A stretch of DNA of 64,000 bases, from the NCBI GenBank assembly GCA_964510065.1, contig CAZEAC010000008.1, positions 25,279 to 89,278 of the forward strand, in the 5' to 3' direction. Source of the stretch: CAZEAC01 sp964510065. GTDB taxonomy: Bacteria; Bdellovibrionota_C; UBA2361; CAIXSY01. Every line of letters starts with the position of its first letter. The stretch's first letter is position 1. Below, piece after piece: positions 1 through 9,334 of the stretch. The notes under the pieces were generated by a model. It ran no database searches. It saw only the letters and a list, made by a program, of their open reading frames with translations, and was not told where the DNA came from. A program made the position numbers and the translations under genes.

Positions 1-2
1 GG

Positions 3-233
3 ATCGTCATTCTTCCGGCCGCCCTATGGTGTTTTGCGGCGCTGCGCAAGCTTGATTGTTCTGAAACAAGAGTTCGTGTGCGCGCGCTCATTCTCGCCAG
101 CGCGCTTGCACTGTGTAATATTTTTCTGTTTATGGGACCTACCGATTTTCGCTACACAATCTGGTACCCCTTTGCAATAAGCGTCTGCATGCTGTACGCC
201 AAGTATTTGCTGAGGTCTTCGAATGTATCGTAA
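3..233 (+). CDS. C-terminal fragment of a membrane protein, probably a GT-C glycosyltransferase
   Basis: An open frame runs in from the window edge and stops at 231-233, giving about 76 residues. The tail is hydrophobic (LASALALCNIFLFMG) and ends in a short basic and aromatic segment containing the motif TDFRYTIWYPFAIS. The motif 'D-x-RY...P' near the last membrane helices is common in PMT/GT39-like membrane glycosyltransferases, and the downstream genes are of that class. The next gene starts 11 bases before this stop, so the two are probably translationally coupled. Identity is inferred because the N-terminal catalytic part is outside the window. Confidence 0.55.
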   Translation: MVILPAALWCFAALRKLDCSETRVRVRALILASALALCNIFLFMGPTDFRYTIWYPFAISVCMLYAKYLLRSSNVS

Positions 234-1362
234 CTGTTTTATCTTAGTGCTCTTTTGTATTGCGAGCATCGGACTGTCGGCGTTATTTATTCGCGAGAGA
301 ATTCCCGAAGCACTTGACGGTCGATCGCCGGCCGATTTCCCGAACTATTATTTTGCCGGCAAAAGATTCTTTGAGGGCCGTCCGATCTATGGAGATCTTT
401 CAATCGAGGTAGCTGAAACGCTCGGTTGGCAGTATCACACCTACCCGGCGGATCCGCCTTCTGCCCTGCTTCTGCTGAGCCCTCTATCATTGACCGAGTA
501 TCATCTCGCGTGGTGGATTCTGTTTTGCGCGTCTATTCTTTGCATGGGTACCGCAATTTTGCTTATGGCTCGAGAGCTCAGCTTTTCATGGCCGATCACG
601 CTCGTGTGCATTACTCTCTCTCTAGGTTCAACTCCATTTCTCTTTATGCTGTATCGAAATCACTATGAGGCGCTGATTGTGCTGCTTGCGGTGTGCGGTT
701 GGCGCTCTTTACAGAGAGGTCGCGACATTAGTGCCGGAATATTTTGGGGAAGCGCGGCGGCATTAAAATTATTTCCGCTGCTCTGGATCCTCATGTTGTT
801 GATCGGCCGACGTTGGCGGGCATTCAGTGTATCATTAACAAGTTTTATTGTGCTCGTTGCCATCAGTACGCTAATTGTGGGGCGCGAGAACTCCACTCAA
901 TTTATTACCGAAGTAATTCCGGCAAGCACTCAGTGGATGGCGACGGCGGGTAATTACTCCCTTCTTTCGGTGTCATGGGCGCTATGTGGCAAACAGCTCG
1001 CCTATCTTGTCGTTGTGGCCGGAGCCGCTCTTCTGTTTATTCGCTGGCGCCGAGCGGCACATTCAGTCAATTCCCATTTCGCTACCGCATTAAGCGCGTC
1101 TCTCATTTTCTCGCCTCTTTGCTGGTTCAACTATCTAGTGCTTATGCATCCGGTGATTCTACTGCATGCCCGATCTATGATAAACGACTCAAAGACTACT
1201 CAATATCTCTTTTTGCTTCTCACGCTGCCATTTTGGATTTTTCCCGAAGCGATCAACTTCGGCGGCTATTGGACGACCGTGATCGTATCATCATTACCGC
1301 TTTTCGCGATGATTCTGTGGTCATTACTTAGCACTGGTAATCTCGCAAGGCACGGTCAGTAG
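223..1362 (+). CDS. GT87-like (DUF2029) polytopic membrane glycosyltransferase
   Basis: A 379-residue protein with about ten hydrophobic helices. The first outer loop carries DFPNYYFAG (residues 38-46) and is followed by YPADPPSALLLLSPLSL (74-90). An acidic residue early in the chain and a Y-P-P-type loop are typical of GT87 enzymes, which transfer sugars from polyprenyl-phosphate donors on the outer face of the inner membrane. GAGG lies just upstream of the ATG as a plausible ribosome site. The gene overlaps the preceding one by 11 bases and is followed after 13 bases by an acyltransferase. Donor and acceptor sugars cannot be read from the sequence. Confidence 0.75.
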   Translation: MYRNCFILVLFCIASIGLSALFIRERIPEALDGRSPADFPNYYFAGKRFFEGRPIYGDLSIEVAETLGWQYHTYPADPPSALLLLSPLSLTEYHLAWWILFCASILCMGTAILLMARELSFSWPITLVCITLSLGSTPFLFMLYRNHYEALIVLLAVCGWRSLQRGRDISAGIFWGSAAALKLFPLLWILMLLIGRRWRAFSVSLTSFIVLVAISTLIVGRENSTQFITEVIPASTQWMATAGNYSLLSVSWALCGKQLAYLVVVAGAALLFIRWRRAAHSVNSHFATALSASLIFSPLCWFNYLVLMHPVILLHARSMINDSKTTQYLFLLLTLPFWIFPEAINFGGYWTTVIVSSLPLFAMILWSLLSTGNLARHGQ

Positions 1363-1375
1363 CAGTGTACCTCTC

Positions 1376-2506
1376 ATGAATTATGTCGCCTCCGAAAGAG
1401 CACCGCAACGAAACAGAGCGCTTGATGTGCTTCGAGCAATTGCGATACTGCTTGTTCTTGGAAGACATGTGCTTGTCATTCCGGAAAGCCTGCCAGGTGG
1501 CGTAAAAACCTTCTTTACCTATTGGCAAACGATAGGCTGGATCGGCGTCGATCTTTTCTTTGTGCTAAGCGGTTATCTGGTGTCGGGCCTTCTCTTCAGC
1601 GAATTTAAGCGCGCCGGACAGGTTAACATTACACGATTCTTAATTCGGCGAGGTTTCAAGATTTATCCACCGTTCTATCTCTTTACCGCCCTATCCTTTT
1701 TAGGCGCATACTTACATTCATTTCCGTTACCATGTAAGCGCCAAGAGTTCCTTGGAGAGCTCCTTTTTCTTCAAAACTACCTCGCGGGATATTGGAACCA
1801 TACCTGGAGCCTAGCGGTTGAAGAGCACTTCTACTTACTGCTTGCATTACTTGTGTTTGTCGTCCTGCGCACCCGCCAAGGAGCGAACAATCCATTTTCC
1901 TTCATCCCGTCGTTTACCGTGTTTGCGTTGATAGCGATTCTTTGCCTGCGCGCCATGACCACATACTCATTCGCACCTGAGCAGATCGACGGTACATTAA
2001 TATTGAGCCACCTACGTATGGACTCTTTACTTTTTGGAGTGCTGTTATCGTATCTACAGCACTTTAAAAAGGATGTTCTCGGTGAAATTTCCTCGCGCTA
2101 TCGCGAAGGATTAGTCGTCATGGTATTCCTCGCGGTAATGGTTCCTTCGATTGCACCAATCCTAGAAAGTCGACCAATGCAGATATTCGGGTTATCGTTG
2201 CTCATGCTTGGTTTCGGTGCTTTGCTGCTTATCACGATTTCGGCACGCTCAAGTCCAGCGCCGATCGTGAGCGCACTCCTCACTCCCCTCGCCTACATAG
2301 GTCGGCAATCATACTCTATATACCTATGGCATATGATGATATATTACCTCTCTTTGAAGATCTTTCCCGTGCAGTCTGGTTCGGCTGAGTTATTTTACCT
2401 TCAGGTAAGCTGGTACTTCGTCGGAAGCATTGCCGGAGGAGCGCTCATGGCGCTTCTCATAGAAACTCCGAGTTTGCGTATACGAAATAGATTTTTTCCA
2501 ACGTGA
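1376..2506 (+). CDS. acyltransferase 3 family membrane O-acyltransferase (OafA/YrhL type)
   Basis: A 376-residue integral membrane protein. Family landmarks are R14-ALDVLRAIA, a conserved His31 in the first helix, GVDLFFVLSGYL (57-68), RRGFKIYPPFY (91-101) and a later HTWSLAVEEHFY segment. These enzymes move acetyl or other acyl groups onto surface glycans, and the N-terminal R and H residues are part of the active site. The length fits the membrane domain alone, with no C-terminal SGNH domain. Its place between two GT-C genes suggests it O-acylates the polymer made by this locus. No clear Shine-Dalgarno sequence precedes the ATG. Confidence 0.9.
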   Translation: MNYVASERAPQRNRALDVLRAIAILLVLGRHVLVIPESLPGGVKTFFTYWQTIGWIGVDLFFVLSGYLVSGLLFSEFKRAGQVNITRFLIRRGFKIYPPFYLFTALSFLGAYLHSFPLPCKRQEFLGELLFLQNYLAGYWNHTWSLAVEEHFYLLLALLVFVVLRTRQGANNPFSFIPSFTVFALIAILCLRAMTTYSFAPEQIDGTLILSHLRMDSLLFGVLLSYLQHFKKDVLGEISSRYREGLVVMVFLAVMVPSIAPILESRPMQIFGLSLLMLGFGALLLITISARSSPAPIVSALLTPLAYIGRQSYSIYLWHMMIYYLSLKIFPVQSGSAELFYLQVSWYFVGSIAGGALMALLIETPSLRIRNRFFPT

Positions 2507-2558
2507 CTGACGTTCCCAGAGCTACTGCAATGTCGCAACACTTTCAATTGAAGCAACA

Positions 2559-4112
2559 ATGACATCAAAAGAACTTCCGACAAAATACCTAACATGGACC
2601 TGTCTGGTGGCGGTTCTGATTTTGGCGCTTACTCTTCGATTTTGGAAACTGGGTCAGACTTTTTGCAGCTCTGACTCCGTACAGCTCGCCACTTTTATTA
2701 CCTACATGAAAGGCTACGCTTGGATGCCGGGCCTCCCTTATGGAGTGATGAATGCGCTGATAGTAAAAATATACGTCACGCTGCAGCTCTTGGCGGGAAC
2801 GACACTGGACGAATTTGTGTGGTATACACCAATCGCACTTTTCGGAAGTCTGCAGTGCCTCATTACTTACTTTTTCCTAAGAAAAATTGAGCTTTCCAGT
2901 ATCAGCGCATTGGTCGGGGCGTTAATTTCGGCGACAATTCCAATCCATATCGGGCTTTCGCGTTATATGTGGGGGAATGATGTTTTTGGCAATTTCTTTC
3001 TACATTTCGCACTGCTCGGACTGATTTCTTATTTTCGAAGCCCCTCCAAGAAAGGAGGAGTTCTCGCCGGACTGGCGATTTCAATGTACCTCACGTCGCA
3101 CGTTCTGATAGTACCATTTTTCATGCTGTCTGCGATCTGCCTCCTCCTTTACACGAACCAAGAGAACCGCACTTCAAGGCTCGAAGCGCTGCGAGACACT
3201 CTGCATCGTTGTGTGACAAACCGACTATGGCTCTTTCCCGTTCTAAGTATTCCGCTTTTTGTTCAAGCTCTCGCGCATACGTATTCAGAGCCAAAAGTTC
3301 CTTTCGTAAATATCCTAAGAAATCTTCAAGAGCTTCTTCGCGGAGAGGGTTTATTCTACGCACTTTTAATCATGCTGTCTGTGGCCTGGCCTTTTGTACA
3401 GCGACGCGCGCGAACTCGCGAACAGTGGCTTCTTTGGTGGACAGGTGTCGTCTATACAGTACCGCTCATTCTTACCGGCAATGCGGCACACTGCGTTTTC
3501 GAATATCTTTACATAGGATCATACTTTTTCCTGATGCACTTTCTTACGGTCATCGATCGGCTTGGTCGTCGCGCTCGTGTGACAGGAATCGCATTGACCT
3601 GTGCCGCGATTTTTCTAACGATGCCGGCCATTCTCGCTAATTTTTATCGATTTCCTGCATCCTTCAACTTCGCCTATGTCGATGTCCCGCGAGGACAAGA
3701 ACGTCCTGATTGCGGTGTAAAAGCCGCCGCGTATATAGTGCGTAGTGAATCAACTCGAAAATATAATATCCAAGCTCTTCACCCCTACGTTGAACCACCA
3801 GTAATCGAGTATTACTTTTTACAGCAGGGGATCGGATACTGGGATATCGATGATGAACGAGCCGTAAAAGCCTATAAGAACAGCGCACACCTTTCAGATC
3901 TCTTGCTTCTCTCTCAATGGCAGCGAAAAGCGATTGACGCCGAGGGACTTTTTTGCCCCTGGATCGGCATTGAAGATATGGGCGCGGTTCAAATGTATCT
4001 TTATCGGAACTGTTCGGAAAAACCGATATATCGTTCGGTCAATGCACGCGAATACAACATGCTTTTTGATCAAACATTTGCTTTGAAGGCGTGGCTCAAC
4101 GCGTGGGATTAG
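2559..4112 (+). CDS. polytopic GT-C fold glycosyltransferase-like protein
   Basis: A 517-residue protein with an N-terminal signal-anchor helix, then a loop with SSDS (Asp39) and about ten further helices up to roughly residue 350. A soluble C-terminal part of about 150 residues follows. An acidic residue in the first extracytoplasmic loop and a C-terminal periplasmic domain are the general plan of PMT/ArnT-like GT-C enzymes. I do not recognise a specific subfamily. It lies 52 bases after the acyltransferase and about 80 before asnB in the same direction, so it is probably co-transcribed with them. Confidence 0.6.
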   Translation: MTSKELPTKYLTWTCLVAVLILALTLRFWKLGQTFCSSDSVQLATFITYMKGYAWMPGLPYGVMNALIVKIYVTLQLLAGTTLDEFVWYTPIALFGSLQCLITYFFLRKIELSSISALVGALISATIPIHIGLSRYMWGNDVFGNFFLHFALLGLISYFRSPSKKGGVLAGLAISMYLTSHVLIVPFFMLSAICLLLYTNQENRTSRLEALRDTLHRCVTNRLWLFPVLSIPLFVQALAHTYSEPKVPFVNILRNLQELLRGEGLFYALLIMLSVAWPFVQRRARTREQWLLWWTGVVYTVPLILTGNAAHCVFEYLYIGSYFFLMHFLTVIDRLGRRARVTGIALTCAAIFLTMPAILANFYRFPASFNFAYVDVPRGQERPDCGVKAAAYIVRSESTRKYNIQALHPYVEPPVIEYYFLQQGIGYWDIDDERAVKAYKNSAHLSDLLLLSQWQRKAIDAEGLFCPWIGIEDMGAVQMYLYRNCSEKPIYRSVNAREYNMLFDQTFALKAWLNAWD

Positions 4113-4195
4113 GTAGCCCACCTCGTATCCGCGGTGTATAGTGAATGAAGATTTCATTGCTTGTTCACGCATAAGCGTTCTCGGTAGGATTGTAC

Positions 4196-6112
4196 ATGTG
4201 CGGAATTGTGGGCGTATGCGCGGCGAACCTTTTTTCAATCGGCGCGCACGCGCGCGCTCGCGCAATGTCGGCGCTCAGCCATCGAGGTCCCGACGCCCAG
4301 GGGTTATATGCTTACGATGGTAAAGTCTCGACTTCATCTGATGATGCGGGTCTTAACCCCTGTAAAGTTTTCTTGGGGCACAAACGGCTTTCGATACTCG
4401 ATCTCTCACCGCGCTCGCATCAACCGATGCGCAGCGCGGATAATCTGGCGGTGCTCGCATTCAACGGCGAGATCTACAATTTCAAAGAGCTGCGTGGCGA
4501 GCTTCAAACGCTTGGAGTAGCTTTTCAAACGACAGGAGATAGCGAAGTCATTGTCGAAGGATATCGTCGATGGGGAACCGGGTTATTTTCAAAACTCGTC
4601 GGAATGTTTGCTCTGGCACTCCTCGACCTTCAAAGGCAATCGCTCTTTCTTGTAAGAGATCATTTTGGAATCAAGCCGCTCTATTATCGACTCGGCAATC
4701 ACAAGCTCTATTTTGCATCAGAAATTGCGCCGCTTCTTGCGATTGCGGAACATACTCCGGCCATAAATCAGGCCATGACGTATTCTTATTTAGTATCGGG
4801 CATCACTGATAATTCGGCGGAGACATTTTACGATCAAATTCATCAGCTGTCAGCGGCACACTACGTGGAGCATTCTCTTGTCGCCACTCACCTCTCCAAT
4901 ATCACTCCAATTCGCTACTGGTACCCGCCGCAATCGATTAATAGTGATATTACGTATGAGGAGGCGAGCGCACAGATACGCGAACTATTTCTTCGTAGCG
5001 TCGCGTTGCATCTTCGAAGTGACGTCTCGGTTGGGGTACTCTTGTCGGGAGGAATCGATTCTTCGGCAATTGCATGCAGCATCAAGCATCTTGTTCCAGA
5101 AGCGCCGATCGAGACGTTCAGTTTTATTTCCGATAATCAATCGATCAATGAAGAGCGCTGGATTGATATTGTAAGTGTCGCCACCGGCTACCGATCGCAT
5201 AAAGTCTCATTCAATTTTCGGGCAAATAGCGACGATTTGAACGCCTTTATTCGCGCGCAAGGAGAACCAATTCCCACCTCGACGGTACTCGCACAGTATG
5301 CGGTTTTTCAAGCGGTTTCTAAAGCAGGTTATAAGGTCGTGCTTGACGGGCAAGGGGCGGATGAATTGTTCGCCGGCTATATTCCATTTATTCTTAATCA
5401 GCTTATTACCCTATTGCACGACGGCAACTTCGGGCGCGGATTCAGTTTGCTCTATTCGCTGCTCGCGGGAAAAACGGCGCTTTCAAATCCATTCGTCAAA
5501 ATTATCGAGAAGTGCACTAGAGTAATTTCAAGGAGAATCCACGGACATTCATCAATCAGTTCGATTTTCGATAAGAAACAGCTCTCTTTGCTTGGATGCA
5601 CGGCGCCCGCATTCGCCTCACCGGCGCTTCCCCTGCGTCAGGCTCTCAACGCGGCGTTCTACTCGACACGTCTACCCATGCTCCTAAAATGGGAAGATCG
5701 TAGCTCAATGGCCCATTCAGTCGAAAGTCGTGTGCCATTTCTGTTACCTGAGCTGGTCGCCTTTGTACAAACGCTTCCGACAGACTACTTTGTTGACGAT
5801 CGTGGCACCACAAAGTCGGTGTTCCGAGACGCCATGAGAGGCATTTTGCCCGATCAAACTCGCGCCAGACGAGACAAGCTCGGATTTGCCACGCCCGAGG
5901 CTCAATGGCTTCGCGCGAATCGGGCTGCGGTATGCGCAACGCTCAGAAGATTCGATCCACTGCATGCTCCTTTGCTCGAGCCAACACGCCTTGCCTCGTT
6001 TATCAGCGAATTTGAACGCGGTGCCACACCGTCCAATGAAAGTGTATGGAGACTGTTTTGTTTGGCGGCTTGGGTTGAACAGTGCGTTCTCAGAAAATCG
6101 TTGGCTGCTTAG
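4196..6112 (+). CDS. asnB: glutamine-hydrolysing asparagine synthetase-like amidotransferase
   Basis: A class II glutamine amidotransferase fused to an ATP-pyrophosphatase domain, 638 residues. The ATG at 4196 is chosen over an in-frame TTG six bases earlier because it gives MCGIVG, leaving Cys2 as the N-terminal nucleophile after Met removal. SHRGPD (28-33) and FNGEIYNF (89-96) complete the glutaminase site, and SGGIDSS (284-290) is the ATP loop. TAGGA lies six bases upstream as a ribosome site. In surface-glycan loci such proteins are thought to amidate uronic acids or build amino-acyl decorations, not free asparagine. The 3' end overlaps the convergent glycosyltransferase by 4 bases. A second homologue is at 34148. 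Confidence 0.85.
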   Translation: MCGIVGVCAANLFSIGAHARARAMSALSHRGPDAQGLYAYDGKVSTSSDDAGLNPCKVFLGHKRLSILDLSPRSHQPMRSADNLAVLAFNGEIYNFKELRGELQTLGVAFQTTGDSEVIVEGYRRWGTGLFSKLVGMFALALLDLQRQSLFLVRDHFGIKPLYYRLGNHKLYFASEIAPLLAIAEHTPAINQAMTYSYLVSGITDNSAETFYDQIHQLSAAHYVEHSLVATHLSNITPIRYWYPPQSINSDITYEEASAQIRELFLRSVALHLRSDVSVGVLLSGGIDSSAIACSIKHLVPEAPIETFSFISDNQSINEERWIDIVSVATGYRSHKVSFNFRANSDDLNAFIRAQGEPIPTSTVLAQYAVFQAVSKAGYKVVLDGQGADELFAGYIPFILNQLITLLHDGNFGRGFSLLYSLLAGKTALSNPFVKIIEKCTRVISRRIHGHSSISSIFDKKQLSLLGCTAPAFASPALPLRQALNAAFYSTRLPMLLKWEDRSSMAHSVESRVPFLLPELVAFVQTLPTDYFVDDRGTTKSVFRDAMRGILPDQTRARRDKLGFATPEAQWLRANRAAVCATLRRFDPLHAPLLEPTRLASFISEFERGATPSNESVWRLFCLAAWVEQCVLRKSLAA

Positions 6113-7275
6113 GCGAGCGAACGATTATACAGCTCATCGATTTTCTCCAAGAATGGTTCGCGGGCGAAGCGTTTCACAATATGGCTTCGAATAGTGTGCG
6201 GGTCAAAGTGTAGATCCTCGCGCATAAATCGCTTCATTGCGTCGACACACGCGGCGTTATCATTAGGCTCAATCATGATTCCGCAACTCGAATCGACGAT
6301 GAATTCCGGCCCGCCGCAACGGGTGGTAATTACCGGAAGTCCCGTGCTCATGGCCTCTGCGAGGCTTACACCGAACGTCTCAAAGTCACTCAAAGAAATA
6401 TATACCGAAGCACGATGAAGCTCTTCGCGTACTTTGCTTCGCGAGCATTGTCCCAAGAGCTCACACCACGAGCCGATATTAAGACGATCTATCTCTTTTA
6501 CAAGGTGCCCATACTCCGGGCCATCACCGCCTATTCTCAATTGAAAGTTACGAAACCCCTGCTCTACAAGAGTGGCCGCCGCCTGAAGCATTTGCGGAAT
6601 ATTTTTCTCCTTACTAAGACGTGACATGCTGAGAAACACTCGTCGTTCAGACGAGGATGAATTCTCTTCAAGTGAAAAAAATTGAGTATCAATAACGTTC
6701 CCAAGCACTTCACAGCGCAAGCTGGGAATCTGTGATTCAATCTCCTGCTTCAGACTTGGACTTACCGCAATCACACATCGCGCCGAGGTAAGTGCTTGTC
6801 GAAATCGTTCAATGCCGGTACTATTCTCGAAATGTAACAACCGCGGCAACATATGTTCCGTGACGACCACAGGCAGTTTTAGCTTCTCCACGGCCAAAGA
6901 GACGGCATACGCAGTAGGGAGAGCGACATGAGCATGTATCAATTCCGGCATTCCCCATTTCGCGATAATCTGTTCGATTCCGAGCTGACATCGGGCGACA
7001 TAATGATTCCACCATGCGCCTATTGGAAAATGTCTCAGAGGATCAAGCGCTCCGCCCTCAAATACTGGAAAAGGATACACCGATCGATCAGCAGCGCGCT
7101 CCGTGGGCCACGTCCTCTTCCAATACCAACGCCAATTTCTACCAGGAACAAGTACCGCGACCTCGTGTCGCGTATGCAATGCCTCTGCCTGGTCGGCGAT
7201 AAAATTTCCCAACGACGATTCAACGCTATCCGGCCACCATGGTGAAACAATCAGCAGTTTCCGTTTCTTTGCCAT
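6109..7275 (-). CDS. GT4-type (GT-B fold) glycosyltransferase
   Basis: A 388-residue cytoplasmic glycosyltransferase. The N-terminus starts MAKKRKLLIVSPWWPD, and the C-terminal nucleotide-sugar domain holds SLSDFETFGVSLAEAMSTG, the E-x7-E motif of the GT4 family. SMSRLSKEKN matches the usual start of the second Rossmann domain. It is the last gene of a five-gene minus-strand operon that begins at 11383 and includes the UDP-deoxyHexNAc enzymes, so it may transfer that sugar. Sugar specificity is not readable. No clear ribosome site precedes the ATG. Confidence 0.85.
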   Translation of the reverse strand: MAKKRKLLIVSPWWPDSVESSLGNFIADQAEALHTRHEVAVLVPGRNWRWYWKRTWPTERAADRSVYPFPVFEGGALDPLRHFPIGAWWNHYVARCQLGIEQIIAKWGMPELIHAHVALPTAYAVSLAVEKLKLPVVVTEHMLPRLLHFENSTGIERFRQALTSARCVIAVSPSLKQEIESQIPSLRCEVLGNVIDTQFFSLEENSSSSERRVFLSMSRLSKEKNIPQMLQAAATLVEQGFRNFQLRIGGDGPEYGHLVKEIDRLNIGSWCELLGQCSRSKVREELHRASVYISLSDFETFGVSLAEAMSTGLPVITTRCGGPEFIVDSSCGIMIEPNDNAACVDAMKRFMREDLHFDPHTIRSHIVKRFAREPFLEKIDELYNRSLA

Positions 7276-7284
7276 AGCGAAAAT

Positions 7285-8259
7285 CTAAATCGTTACTGAC
7301 TTCGGATGAACAACCGAGCGAAGCATCATCTTCAATTTCTTAGTGACCTGACCAATCACGAAGCGAACGCTTTTTCCAAGATAGCGCAAGACCATCAAAA
7401 GAACATCGCTTCGTCGATAACGAATTCCTTCGCCGAGCGCTCGGACGAATGCCTGAACGCTGAGGAGATAGTGACTCTTCATGAGTAGTCCCAGCGCAGA
7501 TTTGCAGTATACCAGCGCCAATTCCTGCTGCCGACTTTCAAAACACGGATGTTGATGAAGGACCGCAATCAGCTCTCCACAAAAAGCCGCGGACTCACTT
7601 TTGCAAAGCCTTCGAACTTTCACGCTATCCTGCTCCGGATGCTGCCGTCCTCGCACAAGTACTTCACGCATATGATAGAAAGGATAGTGATAGCTGAAAC
7701 GCAACCACATGTCATAGTCTTGAACCGTACGAAGTCGCGGATTGAATAAACCGACTGTATCGAATGCTACTTTCGGCACAAGCACGGTACAGCCGTGAAT
7801 TGGAGTCGCGGCGAGCAGTGCCGGGGCAATCATTTCAGGTTCCGGTGCGTCAACGTGCACCGTGGCAATGATATTCGACAACGCATTTATAAGGTCAAAA
7901 TCACTATACAGCACGGTCTTCTTGCCAACCGTTTCGAGGAATTCAATCTGCTTCTCGATCTTATGGGGATAGTAGACATCATCATGACTAAGCCAAGAAA
8001 TGTACTCGCCATTTGACGCCTGAATGCCGTAATTGAGCGCCGTCGCGACACCGCCATTTTCCTTTAGGCGATACACTATACTATTGCCATAGGACTGCGC
8101 GATCTTTTCGGTCGCGCCATCGTCACTGGATCCATCATTAACAACAATTATTTCGCAGTGTTTGTACGTCTGCTCCAACGCGCTATTGATGGCCTCGCGC
8201 ATGTAGTTTGCCCCGTTGTAAACGGGGATGATAATGGAGACAAGAGGCTTATCATTCAT
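7285..8259 (-). CDS. GT2 family glycosyltransferase
   Basis: A GT-A glycosyltransferase of about 324 residues beginning MNDKPLVSIIIPVYNG. The nucleotide-binding VVNDGSSDD and the metal-binding region SHDD are both present. An upstream in-frame start at 8301 would add 14 poorly conserved residues and overlap wecB by 35 bases. The ATG at 8259 leaves a 7-base gap and begins right at the conserved GT2 strand, so it is preferred. The C-terminal third is basic and could be peripheral to the membrane. It follows the 2-epimerase gene and precedes a GT4 gene in the same operon. Confidence 0.85.
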   Translation of the reverse strand: MNDKPLVSIIIPVYNGANYMREAINSALEQTYKHCEIIVVNDGSSDDGATEKIAQSYGNSIVYRLKENGGVATALNYGIQASNGEYISWLSHDDVYYPHKIEKQIEFLETVGKKTVLYSDFDLINALSNIIATVHVDAPEPEMIAPALLAATPIHGCTVLVPKVAFDTVGLFNPRLRTVQDYDMWLRFSYHYPFYHMREVLVRGRQHPEQDSVKVRRLCKSESAAFCGELIAVLHQHPCFESRQQELALVYCKSALGLLMKSHYLLSVQAFVRALGEGIRYRRSDVLLMVLRYLGKSVRFVIGQVTKKLKMMLRSVVHPKSVTI

Positions 8260-8266
8260 CGATTGT

Positions 8267-9334
8267 CTAATAGGCGTGTAAAATCTTACACACCGTATCA
8301 CTTACATTTTCACGCAAATATTCCTCGGGTACGACCCAATTACCGGAGCGGGCAAGTGCCACCGTAAGGCAGGAATAAATGGAGTCGGGGTCAGAGCCGC
8401 TTATAATATTACTTCCGCACTCGACGGTTTCCGGTCGTTCTGTAACATCACGTAAGGTTACCGTCGGCACAAAGAAGATACAGCATTCCTCCTGGACCGT
8501 TCCACTATCGCTCAGAACACAATGTGCATTCTTTTGTAGTTTGACAAAATCAAATAGCCCTAACGGCTCGAGTAGTTTAATGTTCTTGGAAACTCGCATC
8601 GACTTATTAAGCTTTGATCTCGTTCTCGGATGAACTGACCAGATGATCGGCAGCTTATATTTCTTTACAAGCAACTCAAAAGCCTTTAGGAAACTCCTTA
8701 AGCGCCTAGGCTCGTCGACGTTCTCCGCGCGGTGTAACGTAATTAGGAAGTAAGAGCCTTTTTTAAGTTTAAGGCGCTTGAGCACGTCACTTTGTTCGAT
8801 AGGCTCCGCGAAGGTATCGAGCACTTCCTTGATTGGATTTCCCGTCACATAAATTCGTTGCCCCTCGATTCCCTCCTTGATCAGATTTTGCCGACTTCTC
8901 TCGGTATACGGCATAAGTATGGTACTGCTGTGATCGATAATGCGCCGATTGGTTTCCTCAGGCACACGATCATCATAGCAGCGATTACCCGCTTCCATAT
9001 GATACACCGGAATTCCCATGCGTTTCGCGACGACGGCAGCCAGTCCGCTGTTGGTGTCGCCCAGAATAAGGACTCGATCAGGACGTTCTTTCTTAAGCAG
9101 CACTTCAGTGTCAACCAAAATTTTGCCGAACTGCTGCGCGAAAGTCCCTAACGCACCAAAGTGGTAATCCGGTTTCCTTACTCCCAATTGCGAGAAAAAT
9201 ATTTCGTCCAAATTCTTATCGAAATTTTGACCGGTGTGCACCAGCCGATGTTCGGCAAACTTGTCGAGTTTCTCAATAATTAAAGAAAGCCTGATTATTT
9301 CAGGCCGAGTCCCCAGAATGGTTACAATTTTCAT
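8267..9334 (-). CDS. UDP-HexNAc 2-epimerase, non-hydrolysing (WecB/WbvD/WbjD/FnlC family)
   Basis: A 355-residue GT-B-fold epimerase. The N-terminal ILGTRPEIIRL (7-16 region) is diagnostic of the family, followed by HTGQNFD, GDTNSG, MEAGNR, PEETNR and a late DSGTVQEE motif. Family members either make UDP-ManNAc or act on a 2-acetamido-2,6-dideoxy-L-hexose as the last step of UDP-L-FucNAc or UDP-L-QuiNAc synthesis. The latter role is favoured because the gene directly follows a FnlA-like dehydratase and an RmlD-like reductase, overlapping the reductase by 4 bases. AGGA lies five bases before the ATG. I give no symbol because the exact product is not settled. Confidence 0.9.
   Translation of the reverse strand: MKIVTILGTRPEIIRLSLIIEKLDKFAEHRLVHTGQNFDKNLDEIFFSQLGVRKPDYHFGALGTFAQQFGKILVDTEVLLKKERPDRVLILGDTNSGLAAVVAKRMGIPVYHMEAGNRCYDDRVPEETNRRIIDHSSTILMPYTERSRQNLIKEGIEGQRIYVTGNPIKEVLDTFAEPIEQSDVLKRLKLKKGSYFLITLHRAENVDEPRRLRSFLKAFELLVKKYKLPIIWSVHPRTRSKLNKSMRVSKNIKLLEPLGLFDFVKLQKNAHCVLSDSGTVQEECCIFFVPTVTLRDVTERPETVECGSNIISGSDPDSIYSCLTVALARSGNWVVPEEYLRENVSDTVCKILHAY

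Noticed and set aside
4190..4195. TTG start for the first asnB giving two extra residues
   Set aside because: It would place two residues before Met-Cys and bury the N-terminal nucleophile; ATG 4196 gives the required MCGIVG.
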